Source of the DNA: a virus | Virus record (IMG/VR): IMGVR_UViG_3300049734_000491 | Span: 62,001 to 126,000 of that record | Length of the DNA: 64,000 nucleotides | Reading direction: 5' to 3' (one strand) | Part shown: in pieces, positions 1-9,700 of the stretch | Numbering within the stretch: position 1 is the first letter of the stretch | Layout of the letters: each line of letters starts with the position of its first letter | Position numbers and translations under genes: made by a program | The notes under the pieces: model-generated | What the model was told of the DNA's origin: nothing | The model's input: the letters and a program-made list of their open reading frames with translations, nothing else | The model's database searches: none

Positions 1-1
1 G

Positions 2-52
2 AGGCTCATCGTCGACTGGATGACCGCTTCTCCCCAGATGGATGGCCTGTAG
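2..52 (+). CDS. C-terminal end of an upstream gene (partial)
   Basis: An open frame enters from the left edge and stops at TAG (50-52). Only 16 residues are visible, ending in SPQMDGL. It sits 8 nt before the next gene on the same strand, so it is probably the last part of a head or head-tail connector gene in the structural operon. Too little remains to name the product. Confidence 0.5.
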   Translation, partial: RLIVDWMTASPQMDGL

Positions 53-60
53 GAACTTCC

Positions 61-294
61 ATGGCTCCCGACGCCGAGCTGGAGCAACTGCGCGCCAGGG
101 TCGACACCCTTGAGCGAGAGCTCAACGTGCTCAAGGGTGAGCGGGAGAACCTCATGGGAGGGTTCACCGAGCTCTCGAGTTCGCTGGCTAGCGTGGCAGC
201 AGACGTGGCCTCGCTCATGTCCCGCATGGTCACGCTCCCGATCCCCATGCCACCCACCGACAAGACCGAGCAGGACGACGAATCAGAACCATGA
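61..294 (+). CDS. Small coiled-coil protein in structural operon
   Basis: Predicted 77-residue protein. Residues about 4-60 show heptad-like spacing of Leu/Val with many Glu and Arg (LEQLRARVDTLERELNVL), so a coiled coil is likely. The ATG follows an AGGAA-type ribosome site, and the stop overlaps the next start by 4 nt, showing operon coupling. Its place between the missing capsid genes and the tail completion genes suggests a small virion or assembly protein. No family is recognised. Confidence 0.75.
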   Translation: MAPDAELEQLRARVDTLERELNVLKGERENLMGGFTELSSSLASVAADVASLMSRMVTLPIPMPPTDKTEQDDESEP

Positions 295-629
295 CCTACG
301 ATCCCAACGAGCACACGGTGCCGGTCACGTACCACCCACCCATGCCCGCCAGCGAGGCGGTGTTGTTGACCGCAGACAACATCGAGGACATGTACCACGT
401 GGTCGAACCGATCGGTCCGGTCCTGCAGCGTCCCGACTACTCCACCGCTGAGCCCGGTGACTACGTCGTGAAGATCCCAGACGCCCGACAGATCAATGGC
501 TACACGTGGGTCGTCATGCCCGCCGAGTGGGTGACCGAGCTCCCGTTCCCACCACCACCCCCGCCGGAAGAGGATGAGGAGGAACCAGACGATGCTGCCC
601 CAACAGCTCCTGGATCAGATCCTGGCTGA
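291..629 (+). CDS. Hypothetical head-tail region protein, Pro/Glu-rich tail
   Basis: Predicted 112-residue protein starting in an ATGA overlap with the previous gene. The first 85 residues look like a small globular domain. The last 25 are a run of prolines followed by acidic residues and then Asp/Pro/Ala, probably disordered. The end overlaps the next gene's start by 38 nt. By position it is a head-tail connector or completion protein; I do not recognise the family. Confidence 0.7.
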   Translation: MTYDPNEHTVPVTYHPPMPASEAVLLTADNIEDMYHVVEPIGPVLQRPDYSTAEPGDYVVKIPDARQINGYTWVVMPAEWVTELPFPPPPPPEEDEEEPDDAAPTAPGSDPG

Positions 630-1026
630 CATTCAGATCGCTCTTGCCAAGGCCAACGAAACAGACCCCAGGATCACGACCCCCGCCCTGTGCTACACGG
701 GGGTGTCGACACCGGTGGTGGCGTGCGAGGCCCTGCAGGTCTACATGACCCGCATGGGGCAGGACACGAATCCGGAGTCGTGCGGGTGCGGCCAGACGGC
801 CAACGTTGTCTGCGTCCTGACCCGCGACTGCGCCAACATGTCCAACGACGACGGGACCGACAATCCCCCAGTGGTCGAGGAGGTATCAGAACTGATGACA
901 CTCGACGGCGTGGTCATGTCGAACGTGGCGATGGTGTACCTCGACGCGACGTGGAACATCGAGTTCACCGTCACGGGTGGTCTGGGGATCACCTCGATGT
1001 CGATGGACCTGCCCATTCCTTGTTAG
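592..1026 (+). CDS. Putative head-tail connector or tail terminator protein
   Basis: Predicted 144-residue protein. The ATG at 592 is chosen over an in-frame ATG at 574 because a GAGGAGGA ribosome site precedes it. The sequence has a Cys cluster near the middle (CGCG, then VCVLTRDC) and a beta-rich C-terminus ending in Cys. Position just before the gp10-like gene is that of the small neck or tail terminator proteins of siphoviruses. The role is inferred from position only. An antisense HNH gene begins 19 nt after the stop. Confidence 0.65.
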   Translation: MLPQQLLDQILADIQIALAKANETDPRITTPALCYTGVSTPVVACEALQVYMTRMGQDTNPESCGCGQTANVVCVLTRDCANMSNDDGTDNPPVVEEVSELMTLDGVVMSNVAMVYLDATWNIEFTVTGGLGITSMSMDLPIPC

Positions 1027-1044
1027 ATTCACTACCTATACTGA

Positions 1045-1647
1045 CTACTTTAAGTAGTTCCATGTCAGGCGACGAATGATGGCTGAAACGGTCGTCTGAG
1101 CAACTCCAAACTCATCAGCCAACCGTTGTTGCGACACCCTGCCTTCGGCATACCGGTCTCGAATTTCTCGAACAGCAGCCTCGTCCAGCACAGCAGTCCC
1201 ACACTTCGCACCGATAGCTGCAGTTCCGTCCCGAAGTCGATCGGCGGAGTTCTCCTTGTGTGTGCCCCAGCGAAGGTGCTTCGGATTGAAGCACCGAGGG
1301 TTGTTGCACGGTCCGTGAAGAGCCACTGCCCCGTCTGGTTGAGGTCCGTGAAACAGAGCGCAGGCTGCGACGTGAACCCGAACAACCTTGCCCTTATAGG
1401 TAAAGGTTCCGTAATTACAACTTCCCATTCCAGCGTATGGCCAGACGATGCACTCATCAGTCTCTGTTGTGACGTTCGCATCGAAGAACCTCTGCGGCTC
1501 TCCAGGACTGGTGCCTCCAGCGAGCGGGTCACCATATCGACGGAGTCGGTGGTAATGATTCCGGCAGAGGTTCTTGCAGTAAATGGGATTTGTGCACGGC
1601 ATTCCGTCTCTGACAACTGAACAGGTATTCTGTGCTTCACCACCCAC
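1045..1647 (-). CDS. HNH homing endonuclease with C-terminal HTH
   Basis: Predicted 200-residue free-standing homing endonuclease on the strand opposite the tail operon. An N-terminal zinc-finger-like block (CTNPIYCKNLCRNHYHR) precedes the HNH core (ALHGPCNNPRCFNPKHL) and the NSADRL region; the last 45 residues form an AraC/resolvase-type helix-turn-helix (RLADEFGVAQTTVS). The open frame continues upstream antisense to the next gene, so the GTG at 1647 is chosen by alignment with the other five HNH proteins here. It lies between two structural genes without disrupting either, as expected of an intergenic homing element. Confidence 0.85.
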   Translation of the reverse strand: MGGEAQNTCSVVRDGMPCTNPIYCKNLCRNHYHRLRRYGDPLAGGTSPGEPQRFFDANVTTETDECIVWPYAGMGSCNYGTFTYKGKVVRVHVAACALFHGPQPDGAVALHGPCNNPRCFNPKHLRWGTHKENSADRLRDGTAAIGAKCGTAVLDEAAVREIRDRYAEGRVSQQRLADEFGVAQTTVSAIIRRLTWNYLK

Positions 1648-1665
1648 GATGAGGACGGTAGTCCA

Positions 1666-2073
1666 GTGGCCCAAGTCGTATTCGTCGAGAACCCGGTCGG
1701 CATGAAGTACGTGTTCCGAAGTTGGCCGGGCGACGTCGGCAAGTGGCTGTCCAAGAAGACCGTGGAGGTACAACTCCGGGCGGTGCAGGGCGCCCCCATG
1801 AAGACCGGCGCCACCAAGGCGTCGATCCGGTTCAGCCTCGGACACGATCTGGGTGAGCTCTCCTCCTCGGTGGGGGTCGGCACCCGGCAAGGTTTGCTGG
1901 TGCACCAAGGTACCCGTCCCCACCTGATCCGGGCCCGCAACCCGACGGGCCACCTCGCCTTCTTCTGGCCCAAGGTCGGCCACACCGTGTACCCGCGGCA
2001 GGTCCGCCATCCCGGCATCAAGGCCAACCCGTTCCTGACCGACGCCCTGCAGAAGGTGTTCGGACACCTCTGA
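1666..2073 (+). CDS. HK97 gp10-like tail completion protein
   Basis: Predicted 135-residue protein. The GTG at 1666 has a GAGG site 11 nt upstream; an in-frame stop at 1618-1620 limits the 5' end. Features fit the HK97-gp10 family of neck/tail completion proteins: an early helix, then GAPMKTGATKASIR, a pattern common at the core of that family, and a Gly-rich beta segment. The HNH gene diverges from its 5' end. Assignment rests on motif feel and position before the tail chaperones. Confidence 0.65.
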   Translation: MAQVVFVENPVGMKYVFRSWPGDVGKWLSKKTVEVQLRAVQGAPMKTGATKASIRFSLGHDLGELSSSVGVGTRQGLLVHQGTRPHLIRARNPTGHLAFFWPKVGHTVYPRQVRHPGIKANPFLTDALQKVFGHL

Positions 2074-2285
2074 TCCCAGCTCAGCCAACTGGTAGCGTTG
2101 GAGGTACTCCGACGACATCGGTCCCAGGTGGACCACCCTCGGATGGCCCGGCAGGACCGCCGTGTGCCATCCCATCAGGATGGGACCTGCATGTTCTCGT
2201 CGGCATCGCCACTCCAGAACCTCGTGCTTGGTACCGTCCCACGGAGCCAGATCACCGACCACGAGCAGGTTCAGGAGACACGACC
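2074..2285. other. 212-nt gap with no supported gene
   Basis: Between the gp10-like gene and the tail assembly chaperone all forward frames are partly open, but none has a start codon with a ribosome site. The frame joined to the chaperone uses far fewer G/C third bases than real genes here. A major tail protein gene, often found at this place, is absent. I see no RNA gene or repeat. Confidence 0.5.
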
Positions 2286-2645
2286 ATGGTCAAGCGCAGG
2301 TCATTCGGGACAGTCCAACAGCCCCTCGAGCCCATCGAGATCGAGGTCAACGGCGAGGTCTTCACGGTCAACCAGAAGATCCCCGGACCCACGATGCTCA
2401 ACTTCCTGGCTGGGGCCGACGAGACCCGTCCCGACAAGATGGCTGCGTCCCTGCAGCAGTTCCTCCAGATCGCCATCGAGTACGAGGATCGGGAGCGCTG
2501 GGAGAAGTTCATCGAGAACCCCGACAACGGGGTCACGCTCGACATCCTGGCTGAGATCGCCGGCTACCTCGTCGAGACCCTCAGCGGAGGGGGTGAGGCA
2601 ACCCGCCCTACCCCGCCGTCGTCGCCGTCTACCTCTCCCTCCTAG
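2286..2645 (+). CDS. Tail assembly chaperone (gpG-like)
   Basis: Predicted 119-residue protein starting at ATG after an AGGAGA site. The pattern (beta-strand start EIEVNGEVFTV, a helical core with AASLQQFLQIAIEYEDRERWEKF, low-complexity Pro/Ser end) and the position two genes before the tape measure match the first tail assembly chaperone of siphoviruses. These proteins coat the tape measure during tail assembly. The Pro/Ser-rich end is probably where ribosomes shift to the -1 frame to make the longer product. Confidence 0.8.
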   Translation: MVKRRSFGTVQQPLEPIEIEVNGEVFTVNQKIPGPTMLNFLAGADETRPDKMAASLQQFLQIAIEYEDRERWEKFIENPDNGVTLDILAEIAGYLVETLSGGGEATRPTPPSSPSTSPS

Positions 2646-2965
2646 AGAACTGGGAGGAGGTGAGCGGCCGGTACACGATGGCGACCGGCCTGCGCCTCGA
2701 GGATCTCGAGGCCGACCTGTTGTTCAACGTCGCCATGGCCGAGTTGTACCGCCATGCCGAGCTATCGGCCGAGGCGCACTTCGCCCGCAGCCAGGTCGAA
2801 TTGGCCATCCTGAAGGCGACCCAGCCAGTCGAGGAACCCGCGATCCCGGATTGGGGGATCCCCACCGCCGACCAGTTGGGTCCCCAGATGGATCTCTCCA
2901 ACATCCCGACAGGGCGGCAGATGGGGTCCTTCGACGATCTCGTCCTCAACGAACCGCTCCTTTGA
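2597..2965 (+). CDS. Tail assembly chaperone, -1 frameshift extension (gpT-like)
   Basis: A frame -1 relative to the preceding gene is open from 2597 to 2965 and overlaps its last 49 nt. Its reading (YLSLLENWEEV, then LRLEDLEADLLFNVAMAELY) looks like the acidic helical second half of a gpG-gpGT chaperone. A start inside it (GTG 2660 or ATG 2678) is possible but lacks the usual layout. I could not fix the slippery site: GGAGGGGGT lies just upstream, but slipping there runs into TGA at 2594. Confidence 0.65.
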   Translation, partial: GNPPYPAVVAVYLSLLENWEEVSGRYTMATGLRLEDLEADLLFNVAMAELYRHAELSAEAHFARSQVELAILKATQPVEEPAIPDWGIPTADQLGPQMDLSNIPTGRQMGSFDDLVLNEPLL

Positions 2966-2983
2966 TCGACAGGACGGCCAGCC

Positions 2984-5900
2984 ATGCCTGAAATCGTCGG
3001 TACCGCGTATGTGCGGATCAAGGCCATCACCGACGGGGTGGCCAAGGACATCCAGTCCGGTCTGGACAAAGGTGCTGCCGATGTCGACGGCTCGGGGGCC
3101 GGCAGGAGAGTCGGCACGACCTTCACCCAGGGTGTGGTCGACGGGATCGACAAGGGTGGGGACGACGTCGATGCCAAACTCGGGTCGCTCGGCAAGGACG
3201 CCGATGACTCAAGTGGTTTCACCTTCGCCCAGAGATGGGCATCCAAGTTCTACCTCGGGCTCGAGAAGGCGACTGACAAGAAGAAGGAAGACGGCTTCTT
3301 CAAGGGTCTGACCAAGAACCTCGACAAGCTCAACGACAAGCTGAAGGTTCCGAGAATTGCCCTCGCCGGCCTCTTCGGCGCACCGGCGATCGGTGGAGCG
3401 GTCCAGGCACTCGGGGGCTACATCGTCTCGATCGTCGGCCAACTCGGATACCTGAGCACCGCTGCGATCGGTGCAGCAGCCGGCATCACGGGAGCCTTCG
3501 GTGCCGCGGCGTTGGCCATCGGTCCGCTCATGCTGGCCTTCAAGGCTCAGACACCGGAGTTGGACGTCTTCCAGGCCAAGGCCTCGGCGATCGGTGACAT
3601 CTGGAAGGACGTGGGTGTCGCCACCCAGAAGTACCTGCTCCCTGCCCTGACCGAGGCCATGGAGTCGTCGCTCGAGTTGGTGCCGACCTTCGAGGTCTTC
3701 GGAGAGAGCATCGGCGCCGTCTCGGGGATGCTCGCCAAGTTCGCGACGGAGATGTTGACCTCGAACCAGGTCAGCGAGCTCCTGCACAACATCCTCGATG
3801 CCGCGATCCCGATCTTCGAGTCGTTGGGTCTGGCAGCGGTCGCCTTCGCCAGAGGGATGCTCGAGCTGTTCGATGCGGTGATCCCCTTGGCCTCACGGTT
3901 CGCCGGCACGATCCAGCACATGGCAGGGCAGTTCGCCCTGTTCATGACGGCGCAGAACCGCTCCGGTCAGCTGACCCAGACGCTCACCGAGTGGTACGAC
4001 CGAGCCGAGTTGGTGGGCCAGGCGTTCATCGACTTCGGCAAGATCATCTGGAACGTGTTCAAGGTCGGTGCTGACGCAGCCACGCCGTTCTTCGAGACGT
4101 TTGCTGCGTTCGCCCAGAAGTGGGCCGACTTCTCGAAGACCGAGGTCGGGCAGGCCAAGATCAAGGGGATCTTCGAGGAGGCGGTCCCCGTCGCCCAGTC
4201 GATCAATGCCCTGCTACGGGACATCATCGGCTGGATCGTCCAACCGATCGGTAAGGACAGCTCGGGGATCGTCCGGTTCTTCGACACCCTGCGGACGGTC
4301 ATGCTGCCGTCGATCCAGAAGATCGCCGAACAACTCACCGGAAACTTGTCTGGGGCCCTGGACACCTTCGTGCAGTCCATCCTGGGATTCCTGGAGGCAA
4401 CTGCCTCTTCCGGATCACTTGAGGCATTCTTCGGGGTTCTCGGTCAGGTCCTCAACGTCCTCACCGCCATCATGCAGATCCCGGGGCTGGACACCTTCGT
4501 CGGCCTCATGCTGACCCTCGGCGGGGCGTTCAAGGCCGTCCACTTCGCGGCGAAGCCGTTCATCGCGGTCATGACCGGCTTCAAGGATCTCCTCTCGAGC
4601 AGCATGGGCAAGGCAGCGTTCAAGCCGGTGATCGAGGGCTTCGAGGCGTTCATCACCAACCCGAAGGGCGGTCTGACGGCGGCCAAGGACGGACTCAGCA
4701 CGTTCATCGGGTCCATCGGCGGAGTTGGCCTCGCCATGGGCGGGATCACCATCGCGGCCGCGGTCGGGGCTGCGGCCTTCATGGCGTGGCAGACCAACGT
4801 CAAACGAGTTGAACAAGAGTCGAAGACCTTCGCCCAGACCCTCCTGAACGGCGGTGACGCCCTCGAGGAGCTCGACAAGAGCTACCGGAACATCCTCAAC
4901 ACCCGGCAGTCCTTCGACTCCTCGATGGAGAAGAGTGGGATCAGCATCGCCCGTGTCACCAACTTGGTCAACGAGAACACCGGTGACGTGGACAAGTTCC
5001 GGGCGGCATGGCACCACGCCGGAGGTGGCTTCAAGCAGTTCCGTGAGGAGGGCGGCAAGGTCCCCGCCTCGATGCAGGGCATCATCGCCCACCTCGAGAA
5101 GCTGGGCGAAGCCGGCACCATGAGCCAGGGCGAGATCAATGAGGTCATCGACGGGATGACCGATCTCGACAAGCAGGCCCAGGCAGCCCAAGCTGGGATC
5201 GCAGCCCAAGCAGATCAACTGCTCAAGGCGGGAGAGGCTGCTGGCCTCAGTGCGGATCAGATGAAGTACTTCGCCGAGGCGGCAGATACTTCTGGGACGC
5301 TCGAGGAACAGAACGAGGCGCTACAACAGGGTATCGCTCTGTATCCGGTGATCGCCGAAGAAGCCGGTGTGTCGATGCAGACCATCACCCAGGTTTCCCA
5401 AGAGGTCAACCGGCAGTTCCAGTCCATCATCGACAAGCTCGACAAGTTGGCTGGTCGACAACTCAACGCTGATCAGGCCACCAGGGACTTCGCCCAATCC
5501 CAGATCGAGTTGAGCGAGAAGTTCGCCACGACCGGCGGCGTGCTGGCCGGCCAAACCAAAGAGGCCCTCGCCAACCGGGACGCCCTTGATGGCATGATCG
5601 CATCGGGCAAGCGGGCGGCTGAGGCTCAAGCATCGGTTGACTCGACCGGACAGAGTTCGATCGCTACCTTGAAGGGTTTGCAGCAACAGATCATCCTGCT
5701 CGGACAAGCTGGTGGGTTGAGCACCGACGAGGTCAACGCCCTGCTCGATTCGTTCGGACTCTTGGACGACCAGCAGATCCAGGCCCAGGTGAGCGTTGCC
5801 ACCGACCAGGCCATCACCGACACGGAGGCTCTCAAGAAAGAGATCCGTGAGATGGACGGGGTGACCGAGCCGGTGCGGCTCCGTCTCAACGCCTTGGTCG

Positions 5901-6736
5901 ACAGCGGTTCCGTTGACCAGGCCAGGGCCGCGATGGAGGCCTTCAAGAAGCAGCAGGCCGCCGAGGACATCCTGCTCGCGGTCCACGGTGACATCTCGAA
6001 GGCGGAGAACGACATCTTCGCCCTGTTGGGGTGGACCAAGGAGCAGGACGGCACCGTCAACATCGAGGGCAACAAGTACCCGTACGAGGAGGCGGTCAAG
6101 GCTGCCAAGGAGTACGCCGAGGGCACCACAGGCACCGTCACCATCACCGGTGATGACGGTGAGGCCCGGGTCGTGGCCCAAGGTACGCAGTCCTACATCA
6201 ACAGCCTGACCGGAACGATCAACCTCACCGCCACGATCAGGAAGGAAGAGCTCCAGCGGATGACCCGCGAGGCGGCCCGCATCGTGGAGGATGCTGCCGG
6301 ACGGCAGATGACGGTCGGGCAGGCCGACAAGGGCACGTCCCTCATCACGATGGGGGTTGGCGGTGTGGTGATCCCCACTGCCGCAACGGCGTTCGGGGGT
6401 CCGACGTTCAGTCCCGCCGTGGTCGGTACATCACTTCGTTCCACGATCGCACAGGGACGAGCGATGGGGGCCCCGTCCGCCGGCGGCATGTCCGGTCTGC
6501 TGGCCAAGGGCGGGGCGATCGGACCGTTGGCGTCGGGCCACCACGGAGCTGGTGGTGACACCGGATCGGTGGAGGACTCGACGAACGTCGCCGTGCCGTC
6601 GGATGGCGGGGGAAGTGCGACCCCGACGGTCAACATCATCGTGAAGATCGGTGACCGTGACATCACCGACATCGTGGACGTGCAGATGAACGGGCGGATG
6701 GGTCAACTCGCCACAGCGATGAGGAGGGCCGGCTGA
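2984..6736 (+). CDS. Tail tape measure protein
   Basis: Predicted 1250-residue protein, by position and composition the tape measure that sets tail length and may pass through the host envelope at DNA entry. The N-terminus (MPEIVGTAYVRIKAIT) is typical of actinophage tape measures. Gly/Ala-rich hydrophobic stretches (about residues 120-200 and 585-605) could form membrane segments, and long Gln/Glu/Ala helices fill the rest. At roughly 0.15 nm per residue the tail would be near 185 nm. It follows the chaperones by 18 nt and overlaps the next start by one base. Confidence 0.93.
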   Translation: MPEIVGTAYVRIKAITDGVAKDIQSGLDKGAADVDGSGAGRRVGTTFTQGVVDGIDKGGDDVDAKLGSLGKDADDSSGFTFAQRWASKFYLGLEKATDKKKEDGFFKGLTKNLDKLNDKLKVPRIALAGLFGAPAIGGAVQALGGYIVSIVGQLGYLSTAAIGAAAGITGAFGAAALAIGPLMLAFKAQTPELDVFQAKASAIGDIWKDVGVATQKYLLPALTEAMESSLELVPTFEVFGESIGAVSGMLAKFATEMLTSNQVSELLHNILDAAIPIFESLGLAAVAFARGMLELFDAVIPLASRFAGTIQHMAGQFALFMTAQNRSGQLTQTLTEWYDRAELVGQAFIDFGKIIWNVFKVGADAATPFFETFAAFAQKWADFSKTEVGQAKIKGIFEEAVPVAQSINALLRDIIGWIVQPIGKDSSGIVRFFDTLRTVMLPSIQKIAEQLTGNLSGALDTFVQSILGFLEATASSGSLEAFFGVLGQVLNVLTAIMQIPGLDTFVGLMLTLGGAFKAVHFAAKPFIAVMTGFKDLLSSSMGKAAFKPVIEGFEAFITNPKGGLTAAKDGLSTFIGSIGGVGLAMGGITIAAAVGAAAFMAWQTNVKRVEQESKTFAQTLLNGGDALEELDKSYRNILNTRQSFDSSMEKSGISIARVTNLVNENTGDVDKFRAAWHHAGGGFKQFREEGGKVPASMQGIIAHLEKLGEAGTMSQGEINEVIDGMTDLDKQAQAAQAGIAAQADQLLKAGEAAGLSADQMKYFAEAADTSGTLEEQNEALQQGIALYPVIAEEAGVSMQTITQVSQEVNRQFQSIIDKLDKLAGRQLNADQATRDFAQSQIELSEKFATTGGVLAGQTKEALANRDALDGMIASGKRAAEAQASVDSTGQSSIATLKGLQQQIILLGQAGGLSTDEVNALLDSFGLLDDQQIQAQVSVATDQAITDTEALKKEIREMDGVTEPVRLRLNALVDSGSVDQARAAMEAFKKQQAAEDILLAVHGDISKAENDIFALLGWTKEQDGTVNIEGNKYPYEEAVKAAKEYAEGTTGTVTITGDDGEARVVAQGTQSYINSLTGTINLTATIRKEELQRMTREAARIVEDAAGRQMTVGQADKGTSLITMGVGGVVIPTAATAFGGPTFSPAVVGTSLRSTIAQGRAMGAPSAGGMSGLLAKGGAIGPLASGHHGAGGDTGSVEDSTNVAVPSDGGGSATPTVNIIVKIGDRDITDIVDVQMNGRMGQLATAMRRAG

Positions 6737-9700
6737 TGGCGATCAAGTTCAAGGGTCTGTCATCGGTTCCACTTGGGACTCGGACCAACACCACGTTCAG
6801 CATCCCATCTGGAATTGATAATGGTGACGTTCTCATCCTCGTGTTCCTGACGAGGAACCAGGGCGAGGCAGTCGATCCCAGTGGACTCACCAGCGCATCG
6901 GTCGGCTGGAACGAGCACGGATCCTCTCCCTGGTCAGTCACGACAGCTTCCGGCGTGGAAGCCGAGATGCGGCTGTACAGCAAGACCGCCCGCAACGAAC
7001 CGACGACGTACACGGCAACACACGCAGAATCTGAAACACAGGTCGTGTGCCTGCACTACACGGGCATCAGCACCCTCGACGTCAGCTACGACGGCGGTCT
7101 GTCCGCAACCGGTGCTGGTTCAACTTCGACAGTGCCGGACAACCAGTCCGACCGAAATCCCGAGAACTTCATCTTGTGGCTCGGCTGTGACTGGGCCGAC
7201 AACGCCAACGATCGTCGACCACCTTCCGGAGACGATCCCACCTTCACCGAACGATTCGATTCCCAACTCCTCTACGTCGCGGACGGCGTGAAGACCCAAC
7301 GAGGAGTTATTGGAGTTCGATCAACGACCAACCAGTCCAGTGCCACGAACTCGTGGATCGCTGCGATGCCGAACTACCGGTCAGAGAGGTCTGATGGCGG
7401 GTACCTCGGCACAACCGGTACCACGTTGGAGGCACAGAACACTGTGCCATCAGCGACGCTGAAGGTGCCGAGCACGGGGTATCCGGTTGGGACCACGCTG
7501 ATAGCGCTGCTCGGAACTGAGCACGTTGATCCCCCCGTCATGTCCGCCAGTGATGTTCGGGGGAACGTCTGGACGTTGCTTCAGTCCGCCCAAACAGACC
7601 CCAGAGAGCTTGCTGGACACCTGCTCACCACCAAGGTCACGACAGCACTCCAACCCAATGACCTCATCACGTTCACGACGAGCATCCCCACCTACCGCTG
7701 GGTCATCACCCTCTCTGCTTTCAGCGACGATCTCACGCCTACCACAGGTGCTGCAACCAACTACAACAACTCGTCGGTCAACGATCTTCTCGTCCAGCTC
7801 AACACGACTGCCCCAAACAGTTTGGTCTTCGGTGGCCACGTCGTTGATCCGAACAGCGTCGGTGTCCAAGCCATCGACGTCGATGCGAATGCCTGCCAGA
7901 CCTGGCCGCTCTACACCCCCTATCCAGCAGGGACGTTCGACTACGTCCAGGTCACGGGCCAGTACCAGTACGTCGGACCGGGACTCTTCAACTTCAGGGC
8001 ACGGCAGAGGGGTGTGTCCGGAAGTGCCGTCACGCTCGCTCATGCTTTCACAACGTCGCTACCACCAGCAGAATCACAATCACCGATCCAGCTCCGTAGC
8101 TACACGTCCGTACCTCGAGCACTTCGCACCAACACCGTCGTCGACTACCCAGCCGGCGTGCAACCGAGCGACCGGTTGTATCTCGTCTTCACGTCAGAGA
8201 ACCTCACCGAAGCGGTTGATCCATCAGTTGGAAGCTCTGGCTGGGAGCTGATAACCAGCGCCTTGGGTGCCACCGTGGCTGGCACCGAGATGGAAACCCG
8301 TGTGTACGGGAAGAACCACTACGGCGAAGCGTCATCCCTGACACTGACTCACGCCGAATCAACCACCCAAGCGGTCATGGTGGCGTACTCCGGTGCCGCC
8401 AACCTGCGGGGCGTCACTTGGTTGACCCAAACGGGGACAGGAACATCGTCCACGCTTGCCAACACCCAAATCGAAGTCCCCAACGGGAAGGCTGTGTCGT
8501 TTTCCTGGGATTGGGGTGATGGAGGCAGGGCGAGAATTCCACCCTCAGGCTATACTGCACGCTTCGATTCTGAGCGTCTGTATGTCGTGGATTCCCCGAT
8601 GCGATATGTCGGGCAAACCACAGCCAGGGCACTTACGAACAACTCGTTGGCAACCTCGCCGTGGGGAACATGGCACGGCAGCCTCGATCCGCAACTGAGG
8701 GTCGGCGGACACGTCAACACCACTGGCGCAATCCGCTCAGGTTCATCGACAACGGGAACCTGTGTCGTGCCCCCCGGCGGATATCCGGTTGGAATCAACC
8801 TCTTCGCTCTGATCTCGACCAGCCACGCAGCAGCGACGACCATGACGGCCAGCGATCCCGGTGGCAACACCTGGAACATGGTGCAGTCCACAACGAACAC
8901 GGTCGGGGGAATCTCCCTCTACCTGCTGTGGACGAAGGTCACTACGGCCCTCACTGAAGGTCAGGTCATCACTTTCACTTCTGGAACAGCCGCTACGAAG
9001 TTCGCTGTCAACCTGTCTGCGTTCACCGGCAACCTGATCCCGACCACTGGTACAGCAAACAATTACAACAACACAACAGGCGTCGGAGCGAACAACACCC
9101 TCACCTCAGGAATGGTCACCACGACGGCCGACCAGTCGCTGTTGATCGGTGGTCACGGTCACGTCTCGTCGACTCTTGTTGTCCTGCCGTCCGATGGAGG
9201 CATCGGTACGTTCAGGGTTAGCACATTCGGTGGATCTGACAGGGTCGCACAAGGTCAGTACAAGTACGTTGGTCCGGGTACGACAGATCTTCATGCTGAT
9301 GCTGTCTCGAACGGGACGTTCGTCTCCCTCGCTCAAGCGTTCGAGGTCGGACCGGACACCGTTCCGACAACGCCCGTCCCACCCGGCGAAGCCATCGAAC
9401 CGAATCCAAGTTACGCATATGCAGCCGGTCGTGACTACGGCTTCTACCTGGACAAGAACGGCGAGCTCAAGGTCTTCGGGGCCCTGTGGTCCTACAACCT
9501 GCCCCAGTCCGATGGGCAGCCGTACCTCGGCAACAAGGCGGTCATCGCCGTCGAGGAACCGGAGGAGGGAGGAGTACGCCCCCAGGCCGGTGGCTTCATG
9601 CTGGGCTACGAGGGCCACGTCATCGGGATCGGGTACTACGACCAGGACTACTGGCGGGGCTTCCCGCCCGACGAGCAGCAGGACACACCTGAGCTCCAGA

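Noticed and set aside
2098-2991. 297-residue plus-strand frame across the tail chaperones
   Set aside because: Ser/Arg/Pro-rich out-of-frame reading of two recognisable genes; no ribosome site.
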